Assembly (NCBI GenBank): GCA_965197555.1
Contig: OZ240213.1
Span: 3,720,001-3,784,000, forward strand
DNA length: 64,000 nt
Direction of reading: 5' to 3'
DNA from: G965197555 sp965197555
GTDB taxonomy: Bacteria; Chloroflexota; Dehalococcoidia; Lucifugimonadales; UBA3495
Made by a program: the position numbers and the translations under genes
In this document: positions 36,919-46,160 of the stretch, piece by piece
Layout: the number at the start of each line of letters is the position of its first letter
Position numbering within the stretch: position 1 is the first letter of the stretch
Notes under the pieces: model-generated
The model's database searches: none
Told to the model about the DNA's origin: nothing
What the model saw: only the letters and a program-made list of their open reading frames with translations

Positions 36919-38246
36919 TCAGCGAAGACCGGTCCGAAGCGATCCTGAGGTACGCACTGTCTGAATGCGAAGCGGATGCCAGCGACGTCTACCTCCAGGC
37001 CCAGGACTTGTCATTGACTCGCTTCGCCGCCAACAGCATTCACCAGAACGTCTCCCACAGCAACGCGCAGCTCCACATTCGGGCAGTGGCAGGCCGACGA
37101 GTGGGACGGGCTACTACCAACGACCTAACCAATCAGGGAGTTGCAAGAGCCGCCCGCCAAGCCCACCAGAACGCCCTGTTAATGCCGGAGGACCCGGACT
37201 TCCATGGGCTTCCCCAAGCCTCATCGCCCAATCGCATGGCAGCTTATGACCCCGCGACGGCTAGTTCCAGCGCCGAGGAAAGAGCCCAAACGGTGGCGAC
37301 AGTTTGCACCAAGGCAAGAAGCCGTGGCGTAGACGCCTTTGGCGCTTATCGCACGGGCACCCAGGTTGTGGCGGTGATGAGCACGCTGGGCACCCGCGCT
37401 TTTCATCGGGGCAGCTTTGCCGGACTCATCATCACCGCAACCAGCGGTTCTTCATCGGCTTGGTCCAAGGGAGGCTCTTGGCGAGCGGCCGATATTGACA
37501 CCGACTCACTGGCAGACAAGGCCGTGGATAAGGCCTTACGAGGACGCCATCCTCAAACCATTGAGCCAGCAGATTACCCTGTGGTGTTGGAGCACTATGC
37601 CGTAGATGATCTGATGTCGGCATTGAGCCTCTACGGCATGGGCGCCCAGGCGGTGCAAGAGCGTAGAAGCTGGATGAATGGACTGGTAGGCACCCAGGCT
37701 ATGAGCCCCATCGTGTCCGTCTGGGACGATGGCGCCGATCCCGAAGGCTGGCCAGTACCCTTCGATACCGAGGGTGTACCCAGACAACGCACCGCCATAG
37801 TTGATCGTGGCCTCATAAGAGAACCAGTGCACAGCTCCTATACCGCAGCTAAAGAAGGTAAGACATCAACAGGGCATCAAGCCTACTTTACCGGGGGTCC
37901 CATCGCCACCAATTTGTTCATGGGGCACGGCACCTCATCAATTGATGATATGACCGCGTCTATTTCCAGAGGGATCTACATCACCCGGTTCCACTACACC
38001 AGGCTGGTGCACTCCAAGGGTTGTGTGATGACGGGGATGACCCGAGATGGTACATTCCTCATTGAAAATGGAAGGTTAAGCCACCCGGTCAAAGACCTGC
38101 GATTTACCCAATCTTACGTGGAAGCACTGGCGGGGGTTGAAGCGGCGGACCTCAAGACCACTTTGGTGCTTAACGAGGTCGGTTTCGCCACCAAGGTTCC
38201 GGCACTGAAACTAAAGTCCTTCCACTTCACCGGCGTGACGGTGTAG
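36915..38246 (+). CDS. tldE: TldE/PmbA family protein
   Basis: A 443-residue PmbA/TldE protein. It begins at GTG 36915, whose GTGA overlaps the tldD stop, a usual sign of translational coupling. TRFAANSIHQNVSHSNAQLH is the family's N-terminal block, and GTSSIDDMTASISRGIYITRF and HSKGCVMTGMTRDGTFLIEN are in the C-terminal half. It lacks the HExxxH of TldD, as expected for the non-catalytic partner. An open frame continues upstream of the chosen GTG but lies inside tldD. Confidence 0.92.
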   Translation: MISEDRSEAILRYALSECEADASDVYLQAQDLSLTRFAANSIHQNVSHSNAQLHIRAVAGRRVGRATTNDLTNQGVARAARQAHQNALLMPEDPDFHGLPQASSPNRMAAYDPATASSSAEERAQTVATVCTKARSRGVDAFGAYRTGTQVVAVMSTLGTRAFHRGSFAGLIITATSGSSSAWSKGGSWRAADIDTDSLADKAVDKALRGRHPQTIEPADYPVVLEHYAVDDLMSALSLYGMGAQAVQERRSWMNGLVGTQAMSPIVSVWDDGADPEGWPVPFDTEGVPRQRTAIVDRGLIREPVHSSYTAAKEGKTSTGHQAYFTGGPIATNLFMGHGTSSIDDMTASISRGIYITRFHYTRLVHSKGCVMTGMTRDGTFLIENGRLSHPVKDLRFTQSYVEALAGVEAADLKTTLVLNEVGFATKVPALKLKSFHFTGVTV

Positions 38247-38320
38247 GTGATTTGTGTCCCTCATCCCTGGGTCAGCGCCCCTTAACTTCATCAGGACAAT
38301 ACCCGCCCGGGTGGTTCCGG

Positions 38321-38349
38321 TTGACGTTGTCTGAGGGCTCAGCTACACT
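38321..38349 (+). promoter_or_regulatory. Sigma70-type promoter of the N-methylglutamate pathway operon
   Basis: TTGACG at 38321-38326, a 17-base spacer and TACACT at 38344-38349. It stands about 80 bases before the first gene of the operon and after the tldE stop, so the mgs genes can be transcribed separately from tldDE. Confidence 0.6.
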
Positions 38350-38428
38350 GGCTTTCTCCAAGGATGAAGTCCTGTCTATGGATTTGACCAGGTTTGAGGG
38401 TATGCTTCGTGGGGCATAGTTAACAATT

Positions 38429-39343
38429 ATGTGCGGAGTGAGTGGAATTCTCTACAAGAAGAGTGCCTCCCCAGGCACAGCTCCCGTGGGTGATGACCTG
38501 GTGAAGATGCTGGACACCATGACGCACCGGGGGCGGGACTCCAGCGGCATCACCGTCGTGGGGGAGGACATCGGTGGGGACCTGATAATCCGGATTTGGT
38601 CCGACGAGTCCCAGTCAACAGCCGATGTTATTAACCGGACCGAAGAAAGCCTGCTCCAGGCAGGTAGCGTGATCCGCTCCAGTAACAATTGGGGCGCCTT
38701 CCTTCGCTTCGTCATAAATTACGAAGGTGAAATCCCAGTCCTTGCCGAAACCCTCCTAAATACCCGAGGCGTCGCTCTGCACAGCATCGGTCATGTATCC
38801 GAAGTCATCAAGGACGTAGGCACTCCAGCCACCATGGACAGCAAGCACGCGTTGCGGCGGCTCAGAGGCACCCACGGCATCGGCCACGTCCGAATGGCCA
38901 CCGAGAGCCGTGTAGACGTCAATCACGCCCATCCATTCTGGGCCTATCCTTTCCCAGATGTTACTGTGGTCCACAACGGCCAGCTCACCAACTACCACAA
39001 GCTGAAGAGAGCCCACGAAGACCTGGGGCACCATTTCCAAACGGAGAACGATTCCGAACTGATCGCAGTATATCTGGCGGACAAGCTAGCGCACGGCGAG
39101 ACTCTGGGCCAAGCTCTGCGAAATTCCCTGGATGACCTGGACGGCACATTCACCTACCTGGTATCAACCAGGGAAGGCCTCGGCTACGCCAAAGACCAAT
39201 GGTCCGCGAAGCCGCTGGTAACCATGGAAAATCAAGACATCATAGCCATAGCGTCGGAAGAGATAGCTTTTCGGGGGGTGTTTAGCGAGGAGATCGACCG
39301 CGTGGAGCCGCAAAGCAGCGAGGTTATGACTTGGTTACTCTAG
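38429..39343 (+). CDS. mgsA: N-methylglutamate synthase subunit A (class II glutamine amidotransferase-like)
   Basis: A 304-residue Ntn-type glutamine amidotransferase domain. Cys2 (MCGVSGILYK) is the nucleophile after Met removal, with MTHRGRDSSG, GTHGIGHVRMATES and VHNGQLTNYHKL as conserved blocks. It corresponds to the N-terminal domain of glutamate synthase carried as a separate gene. In the N-methylglutamate pathway this subunit, with mgsB and mgsC, exchanges methylamine onto glutamate. The same three-gene set is named glxBCD in rhizobia. No clear ribosome site precedes the ATG. It overlaps mgsB by 13 bases. Confidence 0.9.
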   Translation: MCGVSGILYKKSASPGTAPVGDDLVKMLDTMTHRGRDSSGITVVGEDIGGDLIIRIWSDESQSTADVINRTEESLLQAGSVIRSSNNWGAFLRFVINYEGEIPVLAETLLNTRGVALHSIGHVSEVIKDVGTPATMDSKHALRRLRGTHGIGHVRMATESRVDVNHAHPFWAYPFPDVTVVHNGQLTNYHKLKRAHEDLGHHFQTENDSELIAVYLADKLAHGETLGQALRNSLDDLDGTFTYLVSTREGLGYAKDQWSAKPLVTMENQDIIAIASEEIAFRGVFSEEIDRVEPQSSEVMTWLL

Positions 39344-40014
39344 ACGCCGACCAGCTCACCACCAGGCAGCTGAATCTAAAGCTGAAGGAGCTGGCGAAGA
39401 GCGGCGTTGAAGCAACGGTCCTCAATCCCCAAGCCAGACACAACATGGCGGTTGCTATCTTCGACGCCTGTAAAATCAACATCAACGGAAGCGTCGGATA
39501 TTACGCCGCCAGCCTCTTGGATGGCCCGGAGGTGTTTATCGATGGAAACGCCGGATGGGGATTGGGCGACAACATGATGTCCGGGAAGATAACGCTGACC
39601 AAGGACGCCGGCGCTTCGGTGGCCTCGACCATGCGGGGTGGAGAGCTATTCGTAGGCCGCAACGCTGGGGCCCGGGCTGGCATCTCCATGAAGGGCGGCA
39701 CCCTCATCATCCGGGGCAATACAGGCTTCCTCACCGGATTCATGATGCAAAAGGGCCGAATCATAGTTTGTGGCGACGCCGGAGAGGGGATTGGCGACTC
39801 CATGTACGAAGGCGCCATCTATGTAGCCGGTAAGACCGGCTCCCTGGGAAGCGACGCCAAGGTCGAGGAAGCCACCGAAGAGGAGCTGATGGATATCTGG
39901 GCGGTCTTGGGCCAGCACGGCGTCCAAGAGAGGTATGGCTTCAAGAAAGTTGTATCGGCCAAGAAGCTATACCACTATGATTCCCTGGAACGCCTAGAGA
40001 AGTCCGTCATCTGA
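39331..40014 (+). CDS. mgsB: N-methylglutamate synthase subunit B (GXGXG domain)
   Basis: A 227-residue GXGXG right-handed beta-helix domain, equal to the C-terminal part of glutamate synthase large subunit. Repeats such as VFIDGNAGWGLGDNMMSG, LFVGRNAGARAGISMKGG and IIVCGDAGEGIGDSMYEG show the regular glycine pattern of each turn. It starts with TTG 39331 inside the end of mgsA. In glutamate synthases this domain links the glutaminase and FMN sites and shapes the ammonia tunnel; the same structural role is expected here. Confidence 0.9.
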   Translation: MVTLDADQLTTRQLNLKLKELAKSGVEATVLNPQARHNMAVAIFDACKININGSVGYYAASLLDGPEVFIDGNAGWGLGDNMMSGKITLTKDAGASVASTMRGGELFVGRNAGARAGISMKGGTLIIRGNTGFLTGFMMQKGRIIVCGDAGEGIGDSMYEGAIYVAGKTGSLGSDAKVEEATEEELMDIWAVLGQHGVQERYGFKKVVSAKKLYHYDSLERLEKSVI

Positions 40015-40026
40015 GGGGAGCCTCCC

Positions 40027-41322
40027 ATGGTGTTGGGTAGCAGCCAGCTTTTCACTCCCTGGGTCATGGAGGACATTCACTCCAAGTCCGAGCTTGGCCG
40101 GTACCGCATCAGAGGTTTTAGCACCTTCCAGAAAGTGACCCACTTCGACGATCTTACCTTCCTCTCGACCGGCCTGACCCGCTTCCCCCTTGAGGGATAC
40201 AAAGAGCGCTGCAACACTCAAACCGTCATCGGCTCTCTGCACGCCGAGAACCCATTGGTACTGGAAACACCCATATATATCACCGGGATGAGCTACGGTG
40301 CCCTATCAGCCAACGCGAAGATAGCCCTGGGAAAAGCCGCAACCTTGACCGGTACCGCCAGCTGCACCGGGGACGGTGGAATGCTCCAAGGAGAGCGGGA
40401 TGCCTCGGAAAAGCTTATCTATCAGGTGTTGCCCAGCCGCTATGGATTGAACCCTCACCACATGGTGGAAGCCCAAGCTATCGAGATCGTGGTCGGCCAG
40501 GGGGCCAAACCAGGTACCGGTGGTCTTTTGATGGGGGTAAAGGTGCAGGACGATGTTGCCGAAATGCGCGACCTGCCCCTGGGAATTGACCAGCGCAGCC
40601 CCGCCCGGCACCCCGACTGGCTGGGCCCCGATGACTTGGCGGTCAAGATCGAACAATTGAGGGAAGCTACTGACTGGAGAGTGCCCATCCACGTTAAATT
40701 GGGCGCCTGCCGGGTGGATGATGACGTGAAGCTGGCGGCCAAAGCGGGGGCCGACGCCATCGTCATCGACAGCATGGTGGCGGGGACCGGAGCTTCTGCG
40801 GAAGTGCTGCTGGACCACAGCGGCATCCCCACCGTGCCCGCCATTGTCATGGCCAGGGAAGCCCTAAGGGAGTTGGGGCTCTACGGCAAAGTAAGCCTCA
40901 TCGCCTCTGGGGGTATTCGCAGCGGGGCCGACGCGGCCAAAGCGTTGGCGCTTGGCGCCGACGCGGTGGCCATCGGCATCGCAGCCCTCATCGCTCTTAA
41001 CTGCAATAAAGAGATACCGGAATCCAATTTCATGGAAGAAATAGGAGTGCCCGCTGGGTACTGCCACCACTGCCAGACCGGCAAGTGTCCGGTGGGCATC
41101 ACCACCCAGGACCCGCAATTGACGAAGCGTCTCGACCCCGAGGAGGGCGCGGAGCGGGTCGCCAACTTCATTAACTCCATGACCATGGAGATGGCGCTGC
41201 TTACGCGCTCGCTGGGTAAAGGAAACGTTCACAGCCTGGAACCCGAAGACCTAGCGGCACTTACCATTGAAGCATCGGCGATGGCCAGGGTGCCGCTGGC
41301 CGGGACCAATAAAGTTTACTGA
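40027..41322 (+). CDS. mgsC: N-methylglutamate synthase subunit C (FMN-binding glutamate synthase domain)
   Basis: A 431-residue TIM-barrel glutamate synthase domain. MSYGALSANAKIALGKAA, GDGGMLQGE, KPGTGGLLMG, HVKLGA and ASGGIRSGADAAKALALGAD are the FMN and substrate-binding blocks. GYCHHCQTGKCPVGI supplies the Cys ligands of the iron-sulfur cluster. GGGGAG precedes the ATG. This subunit carries the redox site of N-methylglutamate synthase. The subunit set alone could also serve another amine, but the linked gmaS and mgd genes support methylamine. Confidence 0.92.
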   Translation: MVLGSSQLFTPWVMEDIHSKSELGRYRIRGFSTFQKVTHFDDLTFLSTGLTRFPLEGYKERCNTQTVIGSLHAENPLVLETPIYITGMSYGALSANAKIALGKAATLTGTASCTGDGGMLQGERDASEKLIYQVLPSRYGLNPHHMVEAQAIEIVVGQGAKPGTGGLLMGVKVQDDVAEMRDLPLGIDQRSPARHPDWLGPDDLAVKIEQLREATDWRVPIHVKLGACRVDDDVKLAAKAGADAIVIDSMVAGTGASAEVLLDHSGIPTVPAIVMAREALRELGLYGKVSLIASGGIRSGADAAKALALGADAVAIGIAALIALNCNKEIPESNFMEEIGVPAGYCHHCQTGKCPVGITTQDPQLTKRLDPEEGAERVANFINSMTMEMALLTRSLGKGNVHSLEPEDLAALTIEASAMARVPLAGTNKVY

Positions 41323-41395
41323 GCGCCCAGCTTTCGGTGATTGGTTATAGATACGGCTGGTTGTTGACTGCTGAAAGCACCCCAAAGGAGTTTTC

Positions 41396-42754
41396 ATGGC
41401 CACACGGGAAGAAGTCCGAGAACGGATGCAGGACGACAACATCGAGTTTTTGTTGGCCCAGTTCGTGGACTTGAACGGCTCAGCCAAGGTCAAAATGGTC
41501 CCCGTGTCCCACTTCGACGATGTGATTGACACTGGCGCTGGCTTCGCCGGAGCGGCGCTGCCGGGAATGGGACAAGGGCCCCATTCCCACGACATGATGG
41601 CTCGAATCGACCTGGATAGCTACACCCCGGTGCCCTGGACCGAGGGTGTCGCACGATTCGCCAGCGACCTCTACGTTGACGAGCGGCCCCACATGTACTG
41701 TCCCAGACAGAACCTGAAGCGGGTCCTGGCAGATGTTCGGGACACAGGCTACACCGTCAACGTCGGCGTCGAGCCCGAGCATTTCCTGGTCACCAAGAAC
41801 GAAGACGGCTCCATCTCCGTCTGGGACCCCAACGACGTGGACAACCTTAGCAAGCCCTGCTACGACTTCAAGGGTATTGCCAACGTAATGGACTATTTGC
41901 GGGACATGATGAACGGCATGAAGCGGGTTGGGTGGGACACTTACCAGTCGGACCACGAAGACGCCAACGGCCAATACGAAATCAATTTCGTTTACACAGA
42001 CGCTCTTACCACGGCTGACCGCTACACCTTTTTTAAAATGATGACCAGCCAGTACGCGCAGAAGTACGGCGCCATCGCTACCCACATGGCCAAGCCCTTT
42101 ACCAACCGCACTGGTAGCGGCGGCCACATCCACTACCACCTGGCCGACGCCGCCACCGGGGAGAACCTGTTTCTGGATGAAGAAGACCCCCGGGGCTTGG
42201 GGTTGTCCGAAATGGCTTACAACTTCATTGGCGGAATCTTCGCCCATGCCCCAGCCCTGTGCGGCGTGATGTCGCCTACAGTAAATTGCTACAAGCGGCT
42301 TCAGGTCGGCGCCGCTCTCATGGGTTCAGTCTCGGGGTTCCTCTGGACGCCGGCCTTCGTTTCCTACGGGGACAACAACCGTACTCAAATGATCCGCACC
42401 GCCGGACCCGGGCACCTGGAAGACCGGACAATGTCAGCGGCGAGCAACCTTTATCTCTCCCTGGCAGCCTACGTGACCGCTGGACTTGATGGCGTACGTA
42501 GAAAATTGGACCCTGGCGAACCCAACCTGGGGAATTTATACGACCTGGGTCTGGAGGAGATTCGTCGGCGGGGCATACGCCAGCTACCCCAGTCATTGGC
42601 CGAAGCCCTAGACGAGCTTCGCAGGGACGAGTTGGTGCAGGGATCATTGGGAGTCATCTACGACGAGTTCGCTTCGCAAAAAGAAGCCGAATGGCGAGAG
42701 TACCATCGCCAGGTCACCCAGTGGGAGCTGGACAGGTATTTGACCATGTTTTAG
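41396..42754 (+). CDS. gmaS: Gamma-glutamylmethylamide synthetase (glutamine synthetase family)
   Basis: A 452-residue protein of the glutamine synthetase superfamily, GlnT/GmaS branch. Blocks include FLLAQFVDLNGSAKVKMVP, VGVEPEHFLV, YQSDHEDANGQYEINF, FTNRTGSGGHIHYHL and SPTVNCYKRLQVG, covering the metal-binding Glu and His residues and the ATP site. GmaS ligates methylamine to glutamate using ATP, the first step of the N-methylglutamate pathway. AAAGGAG precedes the ATG. Its location between mgsC and mgdB supports this over an ordinary glutamine synthetase. Confidence 0.9.
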   Translation: MATREEVRERMQDDNIEFLLAQFVDLNGSAKVKMVPVSHFDDVIDTGAGFAGAALPGMGQGPHSHDMMARIDLDSYTPVPWTEGVARFASDLYVDERPHMYCPRQNLKRVLADVRDTGYTVNVGVEPEHFLVTKNEDGSISVWDPNDVDNLSKPCYDFKGIANVMDYLRDMMNGMKRVGWDTYQSDHEDANGQYEINFVYTDALTTADRYTFFKMMTSQYAQKYGAIATHMAKPFTNRTGSGGHIHYHLADAATGENLFLDEEDPRGLGLSEMAYNFIGGIFAHAPALCGVMSPTVNCYKRLQVGAALMGSVSGFLWTPAFVSYGDNNRTQMIRTAGPGHLEDRTMSAASNLYLSLAAYVTAGLDGVRRKLDPGEPNLGNLYDLGLEEIRRRGIRQLPQSLAEALDELRRDELVQGSLGVIYDEFASQKEAEWREYHRQVTQWELDRYLTMF

Positions 42755-42815
42755 GGGCAGTGTCGCTCCGAAACATGTAGCAACAACCTAGCACAACAAT
42801 ATTCAGTGAGCAGCA

Positions 42816-43064
42816 TTGTCCTTCTTGTTGAACTGCCCCAACTGTGGGGCTCGCGACGTCAATGAGTTCCGCTTCGGCGGGGAAGTGACTGTACGCCCCC
42901 GTCCAGAGGCCAACCAGGACGAATGGAGCCGCTACTTCTACTCCCGGAACAACGTCGCCGGGATCCAACGGGAGTGGTGGAACCACCGCTTCGGCTGCCG
43001 GAAGTGGTTTTTTGCCCATCGTGACACAGTCTCCAACCAGGTACAGGAGACATTCTGGCCGTAA
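42816..43064 (+). CDS. mgdB: N-methylglutamate dehydrogenase subunit B (SoxD-like zinc subunit)
   Basis: An 82-residue SoxD-like subunit. Cys7 and Cys10 (CPNCGARDVNEF), His57 and Cys61 (WWNHRFGCRKWF) form the small zinc site known from heterotetrameric sarcosine oxidase delta subunit. An in-frame TGA at 42807-42809 means translation must start at TTG 42816 or a later TTG. No clear ribosome site is present, so coupling to gmaS is possible. The 150 bases after the stop contain no supported gene and one weak REP-like match. Confidence 0.85.
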   Translation: MSFLLNCPNCGARDVNEFRFGGEVTVRPRPEANQDEWSRYFYSRNNVAGIQREWWNHRFGCRKWFFAHRDTVSNQVQETFWP

Positions 43065-43132
43065 CTCGAGTAGCAGTTCAACCCTCTGTCCGCCAACACT
43101 ACCTGGCTTCGTGGCCGGAGGGCTCCATCGAG

Positions 43133-43160
43133 TTGGACAAGCTCACCACGATCAACCCGG
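43133..43160 (+). repeat. Weak REP-like repeat match between mgdB and mgdC
   Basis: TTGGACAAGCTCACCACGAT at 43133-43152, continuing CAACCCGG, resembles the TTCGACAAGCTCACCACGAA arm of the repeats at 5447-5655 and 50653-50730. It is a single degenerate copy and could be chance. Confidence 0.35.
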
Positions 43161-43214
43161 AAATTGGACGTATCAACAAAGTCAGTTAGGCCCCTCTGAG
43201 CGATTAATACTACC

Positions 43215-46160
43215 ATGCCCAGATCTTCTGACAATCTAAGGCTTGCACCTCAACCCACTGAACTGCTGGACCGTAGCACTACGGTCTCCTTTAAATTTGA
43301 TGGATCGCCCATGAGCGCTTACGAAGGCGACACGGTGGCTTCTGCGCTGTACTCCTCCGGAACTTCGATCTTCAGCCGTAGTTTCAAGTACCACCGTGCC
43401 CGTGGGTTACTCTGTGTTGCTGGCAGGTGCCCCAACTGCTTGGTATCCGTCGACGGTGTTCCCAACGTTAGGGCCTGCACGGAGCCGGTCCGGGAGGGCA
43501 TGAGAGTCAGCCACCAGAACGCTTGGCCGTCGTTGGACCGGGACGCTCTATCGGTCCTGGACCGGCTGCATTGGCTTATGCCCGTGGGTTTCTACTACAA
43601 AGCGCTGCATCGGCCCAAGCTACTCTGGAAAATCGCCCAGCGAGTAATCCGGCGCATTGGCGGGCTGGGCAGGATCGACATTAACTCCACGTCCCGCACC
43701 CATTACCGCCACCGGCGCCTGTTCACCGATGTTGCGATCGTCGGTGGCGGACCTGCCGGGATGGCGGCTGCCTTGGCAGCGGCGGAGAATGGCTCCCGGG
43801 TCGTGATTATTGACGACCAACCGGATCTGGGCGGGCACCTGAGGGTCGATACCCAAGTCCACTCCGATATCCCCGGCTTCCCGGATATGCCAGGGTGCGA
43901 AATCGCCACGCTGCTGGCGGGCTCGGCCCTGGGATCGTCCAACATCCAGGTATTGTCCAACGCCACTGTCTTTGGTCTCTACCAAGACAACCTCTTAGGG
44001 GTCCTACAAGGCAACAGGCTGATAAAGCTTCGAGCGGCGCGGGTGGTTATGGCCACCGGCTCCTACGAGTCACCGATGGTGTTCGCCAATAACGATATTC
44101 CAGGGGTGATGCTCGCATCCGCCGCCCAGCGGCTCATCCGGCTTTACGGCGTGAGGCCCGGCAATGATGCCGTCGTCGCCACCATCAACGATCAGGGTTA
44201 CAGCACCGCCCAAGACTTGTTGCAAGCCGGTGTAGACGTAGTTGCGGTAGTGGACCTCAGGCCGGTGGAGACAGCGAGCTCCGATGCTGCTACTGCTATC
44301 ACCGATCGGGGTGTCGAGCTGCTGGCCTCTCATTCCGTGGTTAGGGCCGAAGGCAAGAAACAATTGAAGGCTGTGGTGGTCCAACCCATCAAGGATGGAC
44401 AGCCAGCAGGCCCGGCAAGGAGGCTCCGGTGCGACCTGCTGTGCATGTCTGGGGGCTTTCAACCCGCCGATACCCTCCTACGGCAAGCAAATGCCCCTTC
44501 AAAATTCGACGAGGCATTGGGAGAATCAGTTCCCTTGAGAATACCCACCGGTACGTATATAGCCGGTGAGGTGTCAGGGATTCACGACCCGGCAATCTCG
44601 ATCATGCAGGGCAGACTCGCGGGCACCGAAGCTGGTGGGGCAGCCTCCGGCACCAGGGAATCAGGCTCCAACAACAAAGGCGAGGAACCTAGTGGACAGC
44701 TTGACTCGCTGATAGCCGGCTACCGCGCCAAGGTCTCCCCCAGTCCCACGCCGGGCCCAGCCTGGCCAGGCCAGAACCAATTTGTTTGCTTTTGCGAGGA
44801 CGTAACTGCCCAGGACATCGCCGACGCTGTCGGCGAGGGCTATGACGATATCCAAATCCTAAAACGCTACAGCACGGTTACCATGGGGCCTTGCCAGGGC
44901 AAGATGTGCGCCAAGGCCCTGGTAGCTCTGTCTTCCCGGGGCACAGGTCAAAGCATTGACGAGACCGGAGCTACCACATCCCGTCCCCCTCTGAAGCCGG
45001 TGCCTTTGGCCGCTCTGGCCGGGCCAGCCCATATGCCGGTGAAGCGGACGCCGATGGACCGGAGGCACCGGGAGCTGGGTGCCCCGATGGTTGAGTTGGG
45101 GCCATGGCAACGGGCCTACCATTACGGAGACCCCCAATCGGAGTGCCTGGCTGTGCGGCAACGGGTGGGCATCATCGATGTCAGCACGTTGGGCAAGCTG
45201 GAAGTAACAGGCAAGGACGCGCCAGCGCTCCTGGACAGGGTTTATACCCATCGCTTTTCCGACCTTCGGGTGGGTCGCATACGCTACGGGCTGCTTTGCT
45301 CCGATAACAGCACCATCCTGGACGACGGGACAGTGACCCGATTAGCCGACGACCGATACTTCGTGACGACCACCACCGGCAATGTCGACCTTATAGAGGA
45401 ATGGTTCAATTGGTGGATGGCGGGCTCCGGAATGTGCGCCCACGTAACCAACGTCACTTCCTCCTTCGCCGCGGTCAATGTGGCCGGGCCACGGGCCAGG
45501 GACACACTGAGCAAGCTGACCGACATCGACTTGACCGACAGCGCATTCCGTTACATGAGGTCGGCCTCAGGCGATGTGGCCGGTGTTCCCGCACTCCTTT
45601 TAAGGATAGGCTTTGTCGGCGAGACCGGTTGGGAGCTGCATTTTCCTTCCGAATACGGCGAGTATATGTGGGACACGCTGTTGGAAGCCGGCGCGGAATA
45701 CGACATCGCCCCCTTTGGGTTGGAGGCGCAGCGCATTCTCCGCCTGGAAAAGAAACACATCATCGTCGGCCAGGACACTGACGCCGTTTCCAACCCCCTT
45801 GAGAGCGACATGGCGTGGACTGTGCGCTTCGATAAACCGGATTTCATCGGCCGAGGCGGCCTGGTCGGAGTCACGGAGAGGGGTCTGCGCAACAAGCTAG
45901 TCGGATTTGTGATGCAAGACGGCCGGGTCCCTGATGATGGAGACCCGGTGGTGGTGGGAAGCAACCCCATAGGAAGGGTAACCAGCGCCCGGCTTAGTCC
46001 TACCATCGGCAAAGGGTTCGGGTTGGCCTGGGTCCCTGTGGAGATGGCGCAAGAGGGCTCCCAGATCGAGATATTTATCGATGGCAAGTCGTGGCCAGCG
46101 GAGGTCACACTACAGCCGATCTATGACCCGGACGGTGCCCGGTTGCGGGGTGGGCCATGA
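43215..46160 (+). CDS. mgdC: N-methylglutamate dehydrogenase subunit C (SoxA-like alpha subunit)
   Basis: A 981-residue SoxA-like subunit with three modules. The N-terminal Fer2_4-type domain has LLCVAGRCPNCLVSVDGVPN with Cys67, Cys72, Cys75 and Cys88. The FAD/NAD domain begins VAIVGGGPAGMAAA (177-182). A Cys-rich block follows at about 517-560 (FVCFCEDVTAQDI and MGPCQGKMC). The C-terminal 380 residues are a GcvT-like aminomethyltransferase domain that can pass the C1 unit to tetrahydrofolate. In the pathway the mgd complex oxidises N-methylglutamate back to glutamate. The four-base overlap with mgdD shows tight coupling. Confidence 0.92.
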   Translation: MPRSSDNLRLAPQPTELLDRSTTVSFKFDGSPMSAYEGDTVASALYSSGTSIFSRSFKYHRARGLLCVAGRCPNCLVSVDGVPNVRACTEPVREGMRVSHQNAWPSLDRDALSVLDRLHWLMPVGFYYKALHRPKLLWKIAQRVIRRIGGLGRIDINSTSRTHYRHRRLFTDVAIVGGGPAGMAAALAAAENGSRVVIIDDQPDLGGHLRVDTQVHSDIPGFPDMPGCEIATLLAGSALGSSNIQVLSNATVFGLYQDNLLGVLQGNRLIKLRAARVVMATGSYESPMVFANNDIPGVMLASAAQRLIRLYGVRPGNDAVVATINDQGYSTAQDLLQAGVDVVAVVDLRPVETASSDAATAITDRGVELLASHSVVRAEGKKQLKAVVVQPIKDGQPAGPARRLRCDLLCMSGGFQPADTLLRQANAPSKFDEALGESVPLRIPTGTYIAGEVSGIHDPAISIMQGRLAGTEAGGAASGTRESGSNNKGEEPSGQLDSLIAGYRAKVSPSPTPGPAWPGQNQFVCFCEDVTAQDIADAVGEGYDDIQILKRYSTVTMGPCQGKMCAKALVALSSRGTGQSIDETGATTSRPPLKPVPLAALAGPAHMPVKRTPMDRRHRELGAPMVELGPWQRAYHYGDPQSECLAVRQRVGIIDVSTLGKLEVTGKDAPALLDRVYTHRFSDLRVGRIRYGLLCSDNSTILDDGTVTRLADDRYFVTTTTGNVDLIEEWFNWWMAGSGMCAHVTNVTSSFAAVNVAGPRARDTLSKLTDIDLTDSAFRYMRSASGDVAGVPALLLRIGFVGETGWELHFPSEYGEYMWDTLLEAGAEYDIAPFGLEAQRILRLEKKHIIVGQDTDAVSNPLESDMAWTVRFDKPDFIGRGGLVGVTERGLRNKLVGFVMQDGRVPDDGDPVVVGSNPIGRVTSARLSPTIGKGFGLAWVPVEMAQEGSQIEIFIDGKSWPAEVTLQPIYDPDGARLRGGP

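Noticed and set aside
43065..43214. A short frame reading QPSVRQHYLASWPEGSIELD between mgdB and mgdC
   Set aside because: It has no start codon after the upstream stop that fits a ribosome site, and part of it is the weak REP-like repeat. No subunit is missing from the operon.
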